From Rhodobacteraceae bacterium WD3A24 (GTDB taxonomy: Bacteria; Pseudomonadota; Alphaproteobacteria; Rhodobacterales; Rhodobacteraceae): DNA of 53,364 bases. The stretch covers positions 1 through 53,364 of the forward strand of contig PUHN01000020.1 in the NCBI GenBank assembly GCA_002967695.1. Reading direction: 5' to 3'. This document shows positions 41,102 to 53,364 of the stretch, one piece after another (positions within the stretch are counted from its first letter, which is position 1; each line of letters opens with the position of its first letter). A program made the position numbers and the translations under genes. Under the pieces are notes generated by a model. That model was not told the origin of the DNA and searched no databases. It saw only the letters and a list, made by a program, of their open reading frames with translations.

Positions 41102-42079
41102 TCATCGCCGGGACGGGCGGCGCAGGGTGTGCGCGCCGAGACAGAGCAGGCGCAACCACAAGCCCGCGCGCAACGGCGCGAAGCGTATCGCCCGCAGCAG
41201 CGAGCGTAGCGCATCCGCCGGCGCGCCGAGGTTTCGCTGGTCGCCGGCGAGGTATCGATACTGCGCCGCCAGGAGATCTGGCGCGGCGCGGAACAGCCCC
41301 TGATGCTTTTCGAGAATCCGCGCCCGCGCCGCGCAGCGTTTCGCCACGCTGCGGGTGATCGAGTTTTCGGAAAACCGCTGTTCGACAAGCACCTCGTCGA
41401 CGAACAGGAAGCGACCGCGTTGCGCGAGGCGCAGGTTGAGATCCCAGTCGACCAGGGCGGGCAGGGCGGTGTCGAAGCCGTCGATGGCCTCGAGCGCCGC
41501 GCGCCGCGCCACGAGGGTCTGCGTGCTGGCCGGGTTGCTGCGCAGCAGGGTGTGTCGAATGTCGCCCTCGAGCCCCGCCGCCCGCGCGCCGGGGCCGGGA
41601 ATCTGCATGGTTGCGGCGGGCGCCCCGCCGGGGCGCGATGCGTCGGTCCAGCTCATCGACATGGCGCAATAGCAGGCGACGACCCCGTCTGGGGCGTCAA
41701 TGAGACGCGCCATCTGCCGCGCGAGCTTTCCGGGCAGCCAGATGTCGTCGCTGTCGTGAAAGGCCACCCAGTCGCCGCGCGCCAGCGCGATGCCGGCATT
41801 GCGCGCCGCGCTGGCGCCGCGATTGGGCGCCTGCCGGTAGAGCCGCAGGCGCCGGTCGGCGAGATCGTCCAGCGCCGCGAGCGTGCCGTCGGCCGAGCCG
41901 TCATCGACCACGATGACTTCGAGCGCCCCATAGCTCTGCGCCAGCACGCTCTCGACGGCCGCGCGGATCACGTCGCGGCGGTTGAACGCGGGGATGACCA
42001 CCGAAACGCGCGGCCCCGGCCCCCCATCGGGGGCCGGGGCCGGATTGCGGATTTCCTCGATGTCGGGCGGGTGGCTCAT
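41102..42079 (-). CDS. Family 2 glycosyltransferase
   Basis: A 325-residue GT-A enzyme: [29 protein letters not shown], and FHDSDD as the DxD-type metal/nucleotide-sugar site. Donor and acceptor are unknown; no polysaccharide genes surround it. It has no membrane segment. It converges on ccmG (15-base gap) and lies downstream of acnA by 70 bases. Confidence 0.86.
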   Translation of the reverse strand: MSHPPDIEEIRNPAPAPDGGPGPRVSVVIPAFNRRDVIRAAVESVLAQSYGALEVIVVDDGSADGTLAALDDLADRRLRLYRQAPNRGASAARNAGIALARGDWVAFHDSDDIWLPGKLARQMARLIDAPDGVVACYCAMSMSWTDASRPGGAPAATMQIPGPGARAAGLEGDIRHTLLRSNPASTQTLVARRAALEAIDGFDTALPALVDWDLNLRLAQRGRFLFVDEVLVEQRFSENSITRSVAKRCAARARILEKHQGLFRAAPDLLAAQYRYLAGDQRNLGAPADALRSLLRAIRFAPLRAGLWLRLLCLGAHTLRRPSRR

Positions 42080-42149
42080 CCCGGTCTCCGGGCAGGGGCG
42101 GTCGGGCCGACCCTATGCCGGTGTGCCGACCGACGCCAGCCCGGCCCCG

Positions 42150-44900
<2,751 letters not shown>

Positions 44901-44981
44901 GGATGGCCTCCCTTTCATCAACAGGGGTCTCGCTCGCTCGCTCTTGCCGCATAGCGGCGCGGCGTTCAAGGGGGTTGGCGC

Positions 44982-45011
44982 ATTATAGTATACCGTCGTG
45001 CACTGAATGGC
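44982..45011 (-). promoter_or_regulatory. Candidate acnA promoter
   Basis: A perfect TATAAT on the minus strand (complement of 44982-44987), about 80 bases before the acnA ATG. The -35 region at 17-18 bases is poor (CCATTC or GCCATT). Confidence 0.45.
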
Positions 45012-45079
45012 TGCGCCGAATCGTGCCCACGCACCGGTGAAAGCCCGGCACGCGGGGGCGCAGCGCGCACGGATGGCTC

Positions 45080-45096
45080 GCCAATCCTTGATTGGC
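45080..45096. promoter_or_regulatory. Palindrome upstream of the DUF1223 gene
   Basis: GCCAATC-CTT-GATTGGC: perfect 7-base arms, 60 bases before the ATG at 45156; the right arm overlaps a TTGATT that could be a -35 box. Candidate operator in the divergent acnA/DUF1223 gap. Confidence 0.4.
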
Positions 45097-45155
45097 CAGC
45101 CCTGCAAGGCTCGCTTAGGTTACTTCAAGCCGCAGCCACTGGGGGAAGACGACAG

Positions 45156-45884
45156 ATGCGCCGGATCATATCAGCAGCCTTCGCGGCATGGGCCGTCATG
45201 ACGGGGCCGTCATCGGCCCAGCAGGACGAGGGCGCCACGCCATCGGCCGCGCGCACCGTGGTGGTGGAGCTGTTCACCTCGCAGGGCTGTTCATCCTGCC
45301 CGCCCGCCGACGACATGCTCGGCCATCTCGCCGCCCGCGAGGACGTCATCGCGCTGGGGCTTCACGTCGATTACTGGGATTATATCGGCTGGGAGGACAT
45401 TTTCGGCCAGTCCGCCTTTTCCGACCGCCAGAAAGCCTATGCCCGCGCCGCCGGTCACCAGACCGTCTACACGCCGCAGACGGTCATCTCGGGCCGCGGA
45501 CGGGTGGAGGGCCATCAGCCCATGGCGGTCATGGACCTGATCCAGCAGGAACGCGCGCACCCGCCGCGTGTCTCGGTCGAGGTGGCGCGGGCGAGTCCGG
45601 GCACGGTGGAGATCGCCGTGCAGCCGCTGGCGGACCTCGACGGCGAATACGTGCTCCATCTCGTCCGCTACATCCCCCGTCAGGACGTCGATATCGAACG
45701 AGGCGAGAACGCCGGGCGGACGATCACCTATCACAACATCGTCACCCGATTTGAGATGCTCACCCGGTGGGACGGTCAGGGGCCGCTGTCGGTCGAGGCG
45801 TCCGCGCCGGGCGAGGAGCCGGTCGTCGTTCTGGTCCAGCGCGAGGATCACGGCGCGATTCTTGCCGCCGACCGCCTGCGCTGA
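45156..45884 (+). CDS. Secreted DUF1223 protein (thioredoxin-like)
   Basis: A 242-residue exported protein: signal peptide to about residue 21 (SSAQQ), then VVVELFTSQGCSSCPPAD with a Cys45-x2-Cys48 pair, HVDYWDYIGW and YTPQTVISGRG. The fold is thioredoxin-like and the CxxC suggests redox or metal work; no function is established. GGGGGAAG precedes the ATG. Its 3' end overlaps the convergent acyltransferase gene by 37 bases. Confidence 0.92.
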   Translation: MRRIISAAFAAWAVMTGPSSAQQDEGATPSAARTVVVELFTSQGCSSCPPADDMLGHLAAREDVIALGLHVDYWDYIGWEDIFGQSAFSDRQKAYARAAGHQTVYTPQTVISGRGRVEGHQPMAVMDLIQQERAHPPRVSVEVARASPGTVEIAVQPLADLDGEYVLHLVRYIPRQDVDIERGENAGRTITYHNIVTRFEMLTRWDGQGPLSVEASAPGEEPVVVLVQREDHGAILAADRLR

Positions 45885-46828
45885 GCCGCCGCGTTCCGTG
45901 CCGGGCGGTCGGCACCCTTCCAGCGGCGGTGCATCCACAGCCACTGGTCCATGTGATCGCGCACCCGCGCCTCCAGGCTGTGGTTGAGCGCGCGCGTCAT
46001 CTCCTCGGCGGTCGAATGCGGCACCGGGGCCTCGATCGTCACGTCAAAGCTCTGCCCATCGGGCCGGCGAATGCCATAGGCCGGCACCAGCAGCAGATCG
46101 TGGCGCAGCGCCATCTCGGCCAGCGACAGCGCCGTCAGCGCCGGCTTGCCCATGAAGGGCAGGGGCACGCCGTGATCCATGCGCTGGTCATGGAGCACGC
46201 CGACCATGCCGCCCGCGCGCAGAAAGCGCAGCATCTCGGCCAGCCCGCGCCGGTCGCGCGGGAACAGCGGCTCGGCGATTTCGCGCAGCTTTTGCAGATA
46301 GACGCGGTTGAACCGCCGGTTGGCCAGCGGGCGGTACAGGCCGCCGACGCTGAAGCCGCGCGCTATCAGAACCGCGCGCACAGCGTCGTAGTTGCCCAGA
46401 TGACCGGAGGCGAGCAGAACGCCGCGCCCCTCGGCGCGCGCCCGTTCGAGATGCGCAAGGCCCGGCCCCGCGATATCCAGCCCCGCCACCCTGTCGAGGA
46501 ATTCGTGCCCCGAATAGAGTTCGATCATCAGCCGGCCGTAATTGTCGGGAACCGCGCGGCAAAGCCGGCGGATCTCGGCCTCGGGCAGGTCGGGCAGGAC
46601 ATGGGCGAGATTGGCGCGGATGCGCGCATCGTATCCCGCCAGCCGCGCGCCGATCCGCGAGGTCAGCCAGCCCGCCGCGCGCAGGCGCGCCCCATAGGGC
46701 AGGGCGCGAGCGGCCCCGAGCATGCCGCTGAGCCCCATATGCACCATCAGGTCCCGCGCGCCGCGATCGTCGTTGCGCCTCCTGGCCATGTCTCCCTGCG
46801 CGCCGTGGCTGCCGTCGCGGCCTGTCAT
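45848..46828 (-). CDS. LpxL/HtrB-type lipid A acyltransferase
   Basis: A 326-residue protein of the lysophospholipid acyltransferase group. Catalytic His143-x4-Asp148 in SGHLGNYD, then LHDQRMDHGVPLPFMG and a W-LWMHRRWK end, match late acyltransferases that add a secondary fatty acid to lipid A. The start is uncertain: 46828 and 46789 both lack well-spaced ribosome sites. The last residues overlap the DUF1223 gene on the other strand. Confidence 0.85.
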   Translation of the reverse strand: MTGRDGSHGAQGDMARRRNDDRGARDLMVHMGLSGMLGAARALPYGARLRAAGWLTSRIGARLAGYDARIRANLAHVLPDLPEAEIRRLCRAVPDNYGRLMIELYSGHEFLDRVAGLDIAGPGLAHLERARAEGRGVLLASGHLGNYDAVRAVLIARGFSVGGLYRPLANRRFNRVYLQKLREIAEPLFPRDRRGLAEMLRFLRAGGMVGVLHDQRMDHGVPLPFMGKPALTALSLAEMALRHDLLLVPAYGIRRPDGQSFDVTIEAPVPHSTAEEMTRALNHSLEARVRDHMDQWLWMHRRWKGADRPARNAAAQRRRSAARIAP

Positions 46829-46881
46829 AAGGCCCGGCGCGGGCGATCACAAGCGCGCCGCCGCGGTGACGCGCGGGCGGG

Positions 46882-48030
46882 CTAGCCGCTTTCGGCGTCG
46901 TCGTCGTCGGGGTCGAGTAGTTCGATCTCGCCATCGGCGGCCATCGCCCGGATCAGCTCCACGATCCGCGCCATCGCGGCCTCGCCGTCGCGCGGCTTGA
47001 CGGCGCCGTGCTCGGCGACCTGTTCGCGGATCGCCTCGGCGAGGCGTTGGGAGATGTTGGCGAGGATGTGGTCGCCGGCCGCGCGGGCATCCTCGTCGGG
47101 TTGAGCGCCCTTGAGCGCGATCACCAGATCGTCGGGCTCCATGCGCCGCGCCACCTTGGCGACATCGCCGGGACCGAGCCGCCGCGGAATATGGGCGAAG
47201 GTGAAGATCGCCCGGCGCACCCGGTCGGCGAAATCGGGATCGGTCTCGCTCAGCCCGGCCAGCACATGCTCGCGCGTCTCGCTGGGAGAGGAGGTCAGAA
47301 TCTCGCCCATCCGGGCGCTCGCCTCGGCGACGAAGGCGCGGGGCGGCTGTGCCTCGAGCTGGGCGAGCAGCGACACGCCGATGCGCCGCACGGTCTCCGG
47401 GTCCACCTTGCCGGTCAGGGAAACCGCGCAGGCGATGCGCCGCGCCTTCTCGCCGGGCAACCGCTCCAGCAGCCGGGCGGCGGTGGTTGCCGCGGTCTTC
47501 GACAGAACGACCGCGCCGATCTCCACGCTTTCGTTCTCCAGGATTGGCAGCAGCCGGTCGGTGTCGAACTCGGCGATGCGCCGCCACGGGTCGGCCTTGC
47601 CCGCCGTTCCGGCCAGCCGGCGCAGGCGTGTCGTGGCGCTGTCGCTGATATGGCCACCCAGCATGGAGATGGCGCCGTCGATCCCGCCGGGAAAGGACAG
47701 CCCGACCGACTCTATCTCGTCGAGGAATTCATCGACCACCGCGCGCAGCGTCGCGCGGTCGACCAGCCGCATGGTGCCCATCTGTTCGGTCAGCGCGGCC
47801 TGCATGTGCTCGGGCAGGTCCGACAGGCGCAGCGACGCCCCTTCCGCCAGCAGCAGCCGCACGATGATCGCGGCCTTCTGCCGGCCCGAAAGCGCCGCCG
47901 GGCGGCGCGCGCCGCCGCCATGGCCGGCGGCAGCCCCCGCGCGCAGGGTCGCGTCAGCGCCCGCCTCCGTGCCCTGCCGCGCCGGGTCCGCAAAGTCCTG
48001 CGGCCCTTGCTGCGTGAGCATCTCCGTCAT
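46882..48030 (-). CDS. FliG-like flagellar motor switch protein
   Basis: A 382-residue protein. After a low-complexity Gly/Ala N-terminus (1-45), a FliG-N-like part begins at LSGRQKAAIIVRLLL; the middle and C-terminal parts carry LSETDPDFADRVRRAIFTFAHI and RRMEPDDLVIALKGA, the typical FliG-C core. The tail is acidic (LLDPDDDDAESG). FliG sits at the rotor and contacts MotA. No other flagellar gene is present nearby, so it may be a displaced fliG or a second, divergent copy. Start at 48030 behind GGGGAA. Confidence 0.75.
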   Translation of the reverse strand: MTEMLTQQGPQDFADPARQGTEAGADATLRAGAAAGHGGGARRPAALSGRQKAAIIVRLLLAEGASLRLSDLPEHMQAALTEQMGTMRLVDRATLRAVVDEFLDEIESVGLSFPGGIDGAISMLGGHISDSATTRLRRLAGTAGKADPWRRIAEFDTDRLLPILENESVEIGAVVLSKTAATTAARLLERLPGEKARRIACAVSLTGKVDPETVRRIGVSLLAQLEAQPPRAFVAEASARMGEILTSSPSETREHVLAGLSETDPDFADRVRRAIFTFAHIPRRLGPGDVAKVARRMEPDDLVIALKGAQPDEDARAAGDHILANISQRLAEAIREQVAEHGAVKPRDGEAAMARIVELIRAMAADGEIELLDPDDDDAESG

Positions 48031-48113
48031 TGCATTCCCCGCCTGTGTGCCGTCTCGCGCCTGCAAGGCGTGCCACGGCGCCGGTTAAGACGGGATTACG
48101 CACAGCGGAGATG

Positions 48114-49418
<1,305 letters not shown>

Positions 49419-49545
49419 CGGCGGCGGCCTTCCATTCTGCGGGGTCGCGCGCCTGATAGACCGCCCGCGCCCGCGCTTCAAGCCGCAGGGTCCGCGGCGG
49501 CGGCGCGGGCCCTTCCGTGCGCTTCGGCGCGTGCGCCGGGGTGAA

Positions 49546-49645
49546 TTGCCCCGTCAGGGGCAAGAGGGGGCACGGCAACGTGCCCCCTGCGCCCCGCGCG
49601 CCCGGTGGGCGCGCCACGTGAGGCCGCGGGCCGCGTCAGCGGCCC
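49546..49645. repeat. Row of four hairpins between serS and purB
   Basis: Four perfect inverted repeats in 100 bases: 49546-49563 (TTGCCCC, loop GTCA), 49565-49588 (10-base stem AGGGGGCACG, loop GCAA), 49596-49614 (GCGCGCCC, loop GGT) and 49628-49645 (GGGCCGC, loop GTCA). A 10-base direct repeat, GGCCCTCCGC twice, follows at 49641-49660. They lie just after the serS stop. No T-run follows any of them, so they are poor intrinsic terminators but could block exonucleases or end transcription otherwise. The remainder of the 246-base gap holds only the purB leader. Confidence 0.6.
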
Positions 49646-49664
49646 TCCGCGGCCCTCCGCAAGG

Positions 49665-50957
49665 TCAGACCAGCTCGCCCTCGGCGCTCAGCCGCGTGCG
49701 TCCGCCCAGATAGGGCGCCAGCGCCTCGGGCAGGCGCACCGAGCCGTCCGCCTGCTGGCCGTTCTCCAGCACCGCGATCAGGCAGCGCCCCACCGCCAGC
49801 CCCGAGCCGTTGAGCGTGTGGACGAATTCGGGCTTGGCGCCCTCCTCGGGGCGGTAGCGCGCGTTCATCCGCCGGGCCTGGAAATCGCCGCAGACCGAGA
49901 CCGAGCTGATCTCGCGATAGGCGTTCTGGCCCGGCAGCCAGACCTCGATGTCATGGGTCTTCTGCGCGGCAAAGCCCATGTCGCCGGTGCACAGCACCAC
50001 CGTGCGATAGGCCAGGCCGAGCCGGTCGAGGATGTCCTCGGCCAGCCGCGTCATGCGCGCATGCTCGTCGAGGCTCGTCTCGGGCGCGGTGATCGAGACC
50101 ATCTCGACCTTCTCGAACTGGTGCTGGCGCAGCATCCCGGCGGTGTCCTTGCCCGCGCTGCCGGCCTCCGAGCGGAAGCACAGCGTGTGCGCCGCCATGC
50201 GCAGGGGCAGATCATCGGCGTCGAGGATATCGCCGGCGACGGTGTTGGTCAGCGTGACCTCCGAGGTCGGGATCAGCCACCAGCCATTGGTCGTCCGGTA
50301 GCTGTCGTCGCCGAACTTGGGCAGCTGCCCGGTGCCCTCCATCGCCTCGTCGCGCACCAGCACCGGCGTGCTGGTCTCGCTCAGGCCGTTTTCATTGACA
50401 TGCACGTCCAGCATGAACTGCGCCAGCGCCCGGTGAATGCGCGCCACCGCGCCGCGCATCAGCACGAAGCGCGCGCCCGACAGCTTGGCGGCGGTGGCGA
50501 AATCCAGGCCCGGCGCGACGCCGGCGATCTCGAAATGCTCGCTCGGCGTGAAGTCGAACTCCGGCGGCGTGCCCCGGCGGTGCAACTCGACATTGGCGTC
50601 CTCGTCATCGCCGTCGGGCACATCCGCCAGCGGCCGGTTGGGAAGCGTCATCAGCAGGTCGTGCAGGCGGGCGTCCTCGGCGCGGGCGTCCTCCTCCTTG
50701 GCGGCGAGTTCGGCCTTCTTCTCGGCCATCAACGCGCGCAGGCGCTCGAACTCTTCCTCGTCGCCGCGCGCCTTGGCCGCGCCGACCTTCTTGGAGGCCG
50801 CGTTCTGCTCGGCCCTGGCCTGTTCGGCGGCGTGGATGCTGGCGCGCCGCGCCGCGTCGAGGCGCAGGATGTCGGGGCTCGCCGGGGGCAGGCCCCGCCG
50901 GGCGAGGGCCGCGTCGAAGGCTTCGGGGGTCTCGCGGATGGCGCGAATGTCGTGCAT
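49665..50957 (-). CDS. serS: Seryl-tRNA synthetase
   Basis: A 430-residue class II synthetase. N-terminal coiled-coil arm (about 25-105, rich in Glu/Lys/Arg/Ala), then motif 2 ([27 protein letters not shown]) split across the ATP site, and motif 3 near [10 protein letters not shown]. It charges tRNA-Ser and tRNA-Sec. Normal length. Confidence 0.97.
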   Translation of the reverse strand: MHDIRAIRETPEAFDAALARRGLPPASPDILRLDAARRASIHAAEQARAEQNAASKKVGAAKARGDEEEFERLRALMAEKKAELAAKEEDARAEDARLHDLLMTLPNRPLADVPDGDDEDANVELHRRGTPPEFDFTPSEHFEIAGVAPGLDFATAAKLSGARFVLMRGAVARIHRALAQFMLDVHVNENGLSETSTPVLVRDEAMEGTGQLPKFGDDSYRTTNGWWLIPTSEVTLTNTVAGDILDADDLPLRMAAHTLCFRSEAGSAGKDTAGMLRQHQFEKVEMVSITAPETSLDEHARMTRLAEDILDRLGLAYRTVVLCTGDMGFAAQKTHDIEVWLPGQNAYREISSVSVCGDFQARRMNARYRPEEGAKPEFVHTLNGSGLAVGRCLIAVLENGQQADGSVRLPEALAPYLGGRTRLSAEGELV

Positions 50958-51033
50958 GGGTCGCTCCGCCTCTGTGAATCGCTCTGGCCCGCAGTTTATG
51001 CACGATCTCGCGGCGCGGTGTAAGCGGGCCGCG

Positions 51034-52173
51034 CTAATGCGCCACGGCGAAGCCCTCGACCCAGTCCAGCACCGCGGGGTCGAGGCCGAGCCCCGGCGCG
51101 TCGGGCAGTGTCACGCGGCCGCCGACCAGCGGCAGATGGTCGAACAGGATGCCGCGCAGCGGGTTGGGGTTGGCGTCGATCTCGAGCATGCCGTCGCCGC
51201 CGGCGGCGGCGAGGACATGCGCCGAGGCGATCAGCCCCACGCCCCCGCCGAGATAGTGCGGGCAATACCGTTTGCCGCCGGCCAGGGCCTGCCGGCCGGC
51301 CTCGAGGCAGCGCGCCGGGCCGCCCCATTTCGCAAGGTCGGGCTGTATGACGGCCAAGACATCGCCGCGCGCGGCCTCGGCGAACTGCGCGGCGCTGGTG
51401 AAATTCTCGCCCGCGGCCAGCGGAATCGGGCTCGCCGCGGCCAGCGCGGCCCAGTCCCCGGCCGGGCTGTCGGCGCGCAGCGGCTCCTCCAGCCAGTCGG
51501 GCGCGCGGGGGGCGAGCCAGTCCAGCGCGGCCTGCGCGGCCTCCGGGCTCCAGGCCTGATTGGCGTCGACCATCAGCCGCGCCGAGTCGCCCAGCGTGTC
51601 GCGCAGCGCGTCGAGGTTGGCGCAATCGCGCTCGGCGCCGAAGCCGATCTTGAGCTTGAAGGCGGTGTAGCCTTCGGCGGCCCGCGCGGCCGCGAGCGTC
51701 TCGGGGCCGGTGGGGTTCAGGCCGCTGGCATAGACCGGCACATCGACCTGTCCGGCGCCCGGCGCCTCCGCGAGATGGCGCCACAGCGGCCGGCCCGCCT
51801 GCCGCGCGGCGATGTCCCACAGCGCGGTGTCGATCCCGGCGAGCACATTGGCGAAGGGGCCGGGCTCGCCCGACTGGATGGCGAGCACCGCGACCCGTTC
51901 GGCCAGCGCCTGCGACGCCGCCTGCGGCCCGGCCCAGCCGCGCTCCATCAGCGCGGGCGCGAGGACGGAATCGAACAGCCGCGCGCGGTGCTCGGCCCCC
52001 ACGGCGGGAAAATTGCACCAGATCTCGCCCAGCCCCGGCGTGCCGTCGTCGGCCTCCAGCAGCACCAGCACCATGGGCCGGTCGCGCATGATGCCGAACG
52101 AGGTCTGGACGGGGCTGTCGAGCGGGGCGCGATAGACGCGCGCCTCGGCGCGGGTGATGCGCAGATCGGGCAT
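51034..52173 (-). CDS. Enolase-superfamily (mandelate racemase/muconate lactonizing type) enzyme
   Basis: A 379-residue enzyme. Barrel residues visible: Lys173/Lys175 in FKLKIGFG, metal ligands Asp203 (VDANQAW), Glu229 or Glu230 (LEEPL) and Glu256 (AGENF), Asp279/Lys282 in [10 protein letters not shown], and His306 in CPHYLGGG. Asp279-His306 resembles the general acid-base dyad of mandelate racemase or sugar-acid dehydratases, with Lys on the other face. The substrate, probably a hydroxy or sugar acid, is not determinable. It diverges from a TPP enzyme across an AT-rich gap. Confidence 0.85.
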   Translation of the reverse strand: MPDLRITRAEARVYRAPLDSPVQTSFGIMRDRPMVLVLLEADDGTPGLGEIWCNFPAVGAEHRARLFDSVLAPALMERGWAGPQAASQALAERVAVLAIQSGEPGPFANVLAGIDTALWDIAARQAGRPLWRHLAEAPGAGQVDVPVYASGLNPTGPETLAAARAAEGYTAFKLKIGFGAERDCANLDALRDTLGDSARLMVDANQAWSPEAAQAALDWLAPRAPDWLEEPLRADSPAGDWAALAAASPIPLAAGENFTSAAQFAEAARGDVLAVIQPDLAKWGGPARCLEAGRQALAGGKRYCPHYLGGGVGLIASAHVLAAAGGDGMLEIDANPNPLRGILFDHLPLVGGRVTLPDAPGLGLDPAVLDWVEGFAVAH

Positions 52174-52207
52174 GGCGGCTCCTTCGGGCGCTGGCGGTGT
52201 CGGGCCG

Positions 52208-52235
52208 ATAATAGCGACAAATTTTATAAAGTAAA
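52208..52235 (-). promoter_or_regulatory. Candidate promoter of the enolase-superfamily gene in AT-rich gap
   Basis: On the minus strand TTTACT (complement of 52230-52235) and TATTAT (52208-52213) are 16 bases apart, about 40 bases before the ATG. The run 52208-52247 is almost pure A/T, unlike the rest of the window. TTGACC at 52245-52250 could serve the opposite gene. Confidence 0.5.
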
Positions 52236-52325
52236 AAAATTTTTCTTGACCGAAACACGAAACAAGACGAATGTCGCCGCCATCTGCGGGGCCGGTCCCC
52301 GCGGCGGCAGGGGGAGAATGCCGAG

Positions 52326-53364
52326 ATGATCAGCCAGCCCGAAACCGGGGCGCTCACCGTGGCACGGACGCTCAAGCGGGCCGGCGTGCGGGCGATCTTC
52401 AGCCTCTCGGGCAACCAGATCATGCCGCTTTATGACGCCTGTTTCGAGGAGGGGCTGCGCATCGTCCATGTCCGCCACGAGGGCGCAGCGGTCTACATGG
52501 CCGATGCCTATGCCCAGATCACCGGCGAGCTGGGCGTCGCGCTGCTCACGGCCGGGCCGGGCTTTGCCAACGGGCTGGGCGCTCTGATGACCGCCCGCGC
52601 CGCCGAGTCGCCGGTGCTGCTGTTGTCGGGCGACAGCCCGCGCGGGCAGGACGGGTTGGGCGCCTTTCAGGAACTCGACCAGTGCGCCGCCGCCGGGCCG
52701 CTGGTCAAGCAGAGCCACCGCGCCGCCGGTCCCGAGGGGCTGGGGCAGGCGGTGGCGGGGGCGATCGCCGCGGCGAGGGGCGGCCGGCCCGGCCCCGTCC
52801 ATCTCGCGCTGCCCTTCGACAGTCTCACCGCTCGCACCCCCCGAGGGGAGGCGGCGCAGGTGCCTGCCGGGGCGTTCGCCCCCGCCGCCCAGTCGCTGGC
52901 CCCCGACGCCGCGCGTCAGGTGGCCGATCTGATCGCCGGGGCCGAGCGGCCACTGATCGTCACCGGGCCGCAGCTGTCGCGCAGCCGCGCCGGCGATCTG
53001 CCCGAGCGGCTGGAGGCGGCGACCGGGGCGCCAGTGATCTGCATGGAAAGCCCGCGCGGCCTGCGCGACCCGGCGCTGGGCGCGCTGGGGGCGGTCGCAG
53101 CGCGGTCCGATCTGGTCGTGCTGTTGGGCAAGGCGGCGGATTTCACCACCGCCTTTCTGGCCGTCGAGCCGTGGGACGCGTCGGCGCGCTTTGTCGTCAT
53201 CGATCCCGAGGCGGCGATGCTGAGCCGGGCGCGGGCGCGGCTGAACGGCCGGCTGTCGGCGGCGGCGCAGGCGGATGCGCCGGCGGCGGCCGAGGCGCTG
53301 ATCGCCGCGGCCCGTCCGCGCGACGGCGCCGCCTGGCGCGACGAGACCGGCGCGCTGCTGGCCG
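52326..53364 (+). CDS. Thiamine-diphosphate-dependent enzyme, acetolactate synthase-like, N-terminal part
   Basis: Open to the right edge; 346 codons present. Pyrimidine-binding domain at about 8-165 with the catalytic Glu52 in RHEGAAVYMADAYA and AGPGFANG, then the central domain (RPLIVTGPQLSRSRAG, VVLLGKAADFTTAF). The family includes acetolactate synthases, benzoylformate decarboxylases and oxalyl-CoA decarboxylases; the FAD and cofactor-binding ends lie outside the window. The start at 52326 is behind GGGGGAGA (an ATG at 52318 stops after three codons). Divergent with the enolase-superfamily gene; the two may act on one carbon source. Confidence 0.86.
   Translation, partial: MISQPETGALTVARTLKRAGVRAIFSLSGNQIMPLYDACFEEGLRIVHVRHEGAAVYMADAYAQITGELGVALLTAGPGFANGLGALMTARAAESPVLLLSGDSPRGQDGLGAFQELDQCAAAGPLVKQSHRAAGPEGLGQAVAGAIAAARGGRPGPVHLALPFDSLTARTPRGEAAQVPAGAFAPAAQSLAPDAARQVADLIAGAERPLIVTGPQLSRSRAGDLPERLEAATGAPVICMESPRGLRDPALGALGAVAARSDLVVLLGKAADFTTAFLAVEPWDASARFVVIDPEAAMLSRARARLNGRLSAAAQADAPAAAEALIAAARPRDGAAWRDETGALLA

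Overview
The window is very GC-rich, densely coded DNA from an alphaproteobacterium, most likely a marine or halotolerant member of the Rhodobacterales. The best guides are a yajC-secD-secF block running into ccmABCDG, a ppiD-trpE pair, a double cold-shock-domain protein, an ScfR-type regulator next to accB, and an SSS-family sensor kinase. The genus cannot be fixed by eye. Both edges cut genes: accB on the left and a thiamine-diphosphate enzyme on the right. No stretch over about 300 bases lacks a gene.

Layout. 1-5.2 kb: the start of accB, a divergent ScfR regulator, then a tightly overlapping response regulator, small membrane protein and transporter-linked histidine kinase, probably sensing a carbon source such as acetate. 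5.2-14.4 kb: housekeeping genes (trpE, ppiD, an aminotransferase, gpt, fabI, pdxH, a cold-shock protein, a DUF192 protein, tRNA-Pro and an HtrA protease). 14.5-16.1 kb: an FMN/Fe-S glutamate-synthase-like protein.

16.3-33.1 kb is the accessory island and the most interesting part. Its centre holds cyanophycinase (cphB), cyanophycin synthetase (cphA), an isoaspartyl peptidase, and ectA-ectB with the ectoine-type aspartokinase. Ectoine synthase (ectC) is absent. On each side lies one CocE/NonD-type serine hydrolase and one ATP-grasp ligase; left and right copies are clear paralogues. A tandem OsmC-domain protein ends the right arm. Aspartate links all parts: CphA polymerises it, CphB and the isoaspartyl peptidase should release it, and Ask-EctB-EctA should turn it into 2,4-diaminobutyrate and N-gamma-acetyl-diaminobutyrate. 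I infer an undescribed storage or compatible-solute pathway in which the ATP-grasp enzymes make, and the CocE hydrolases break, a diaminobutyrate- or aspartate-containing amide. The chemistry is not shown by the sequence.

33.1-53.4 kb returns to ordinary genes: an unknown membrane protein with conserved acidic/His motifs, yajC-secDF, a TauE-like permease and Mth938-like protein, ccmABCDG, a glycosyltransferase, acnA, a DUF1223 protein, an LpxL-like acyltransferase, a FliG-like protein away from flagellar genes, purB, serS, and a divergent enolase-superfamily / TPP-enzyme pair around an AT-rich promoter. Smaller features include two short leader ORFs whose stop codons overlap the next start, a row of four hairpins between purB and serS, and several candidate promoters and operators.
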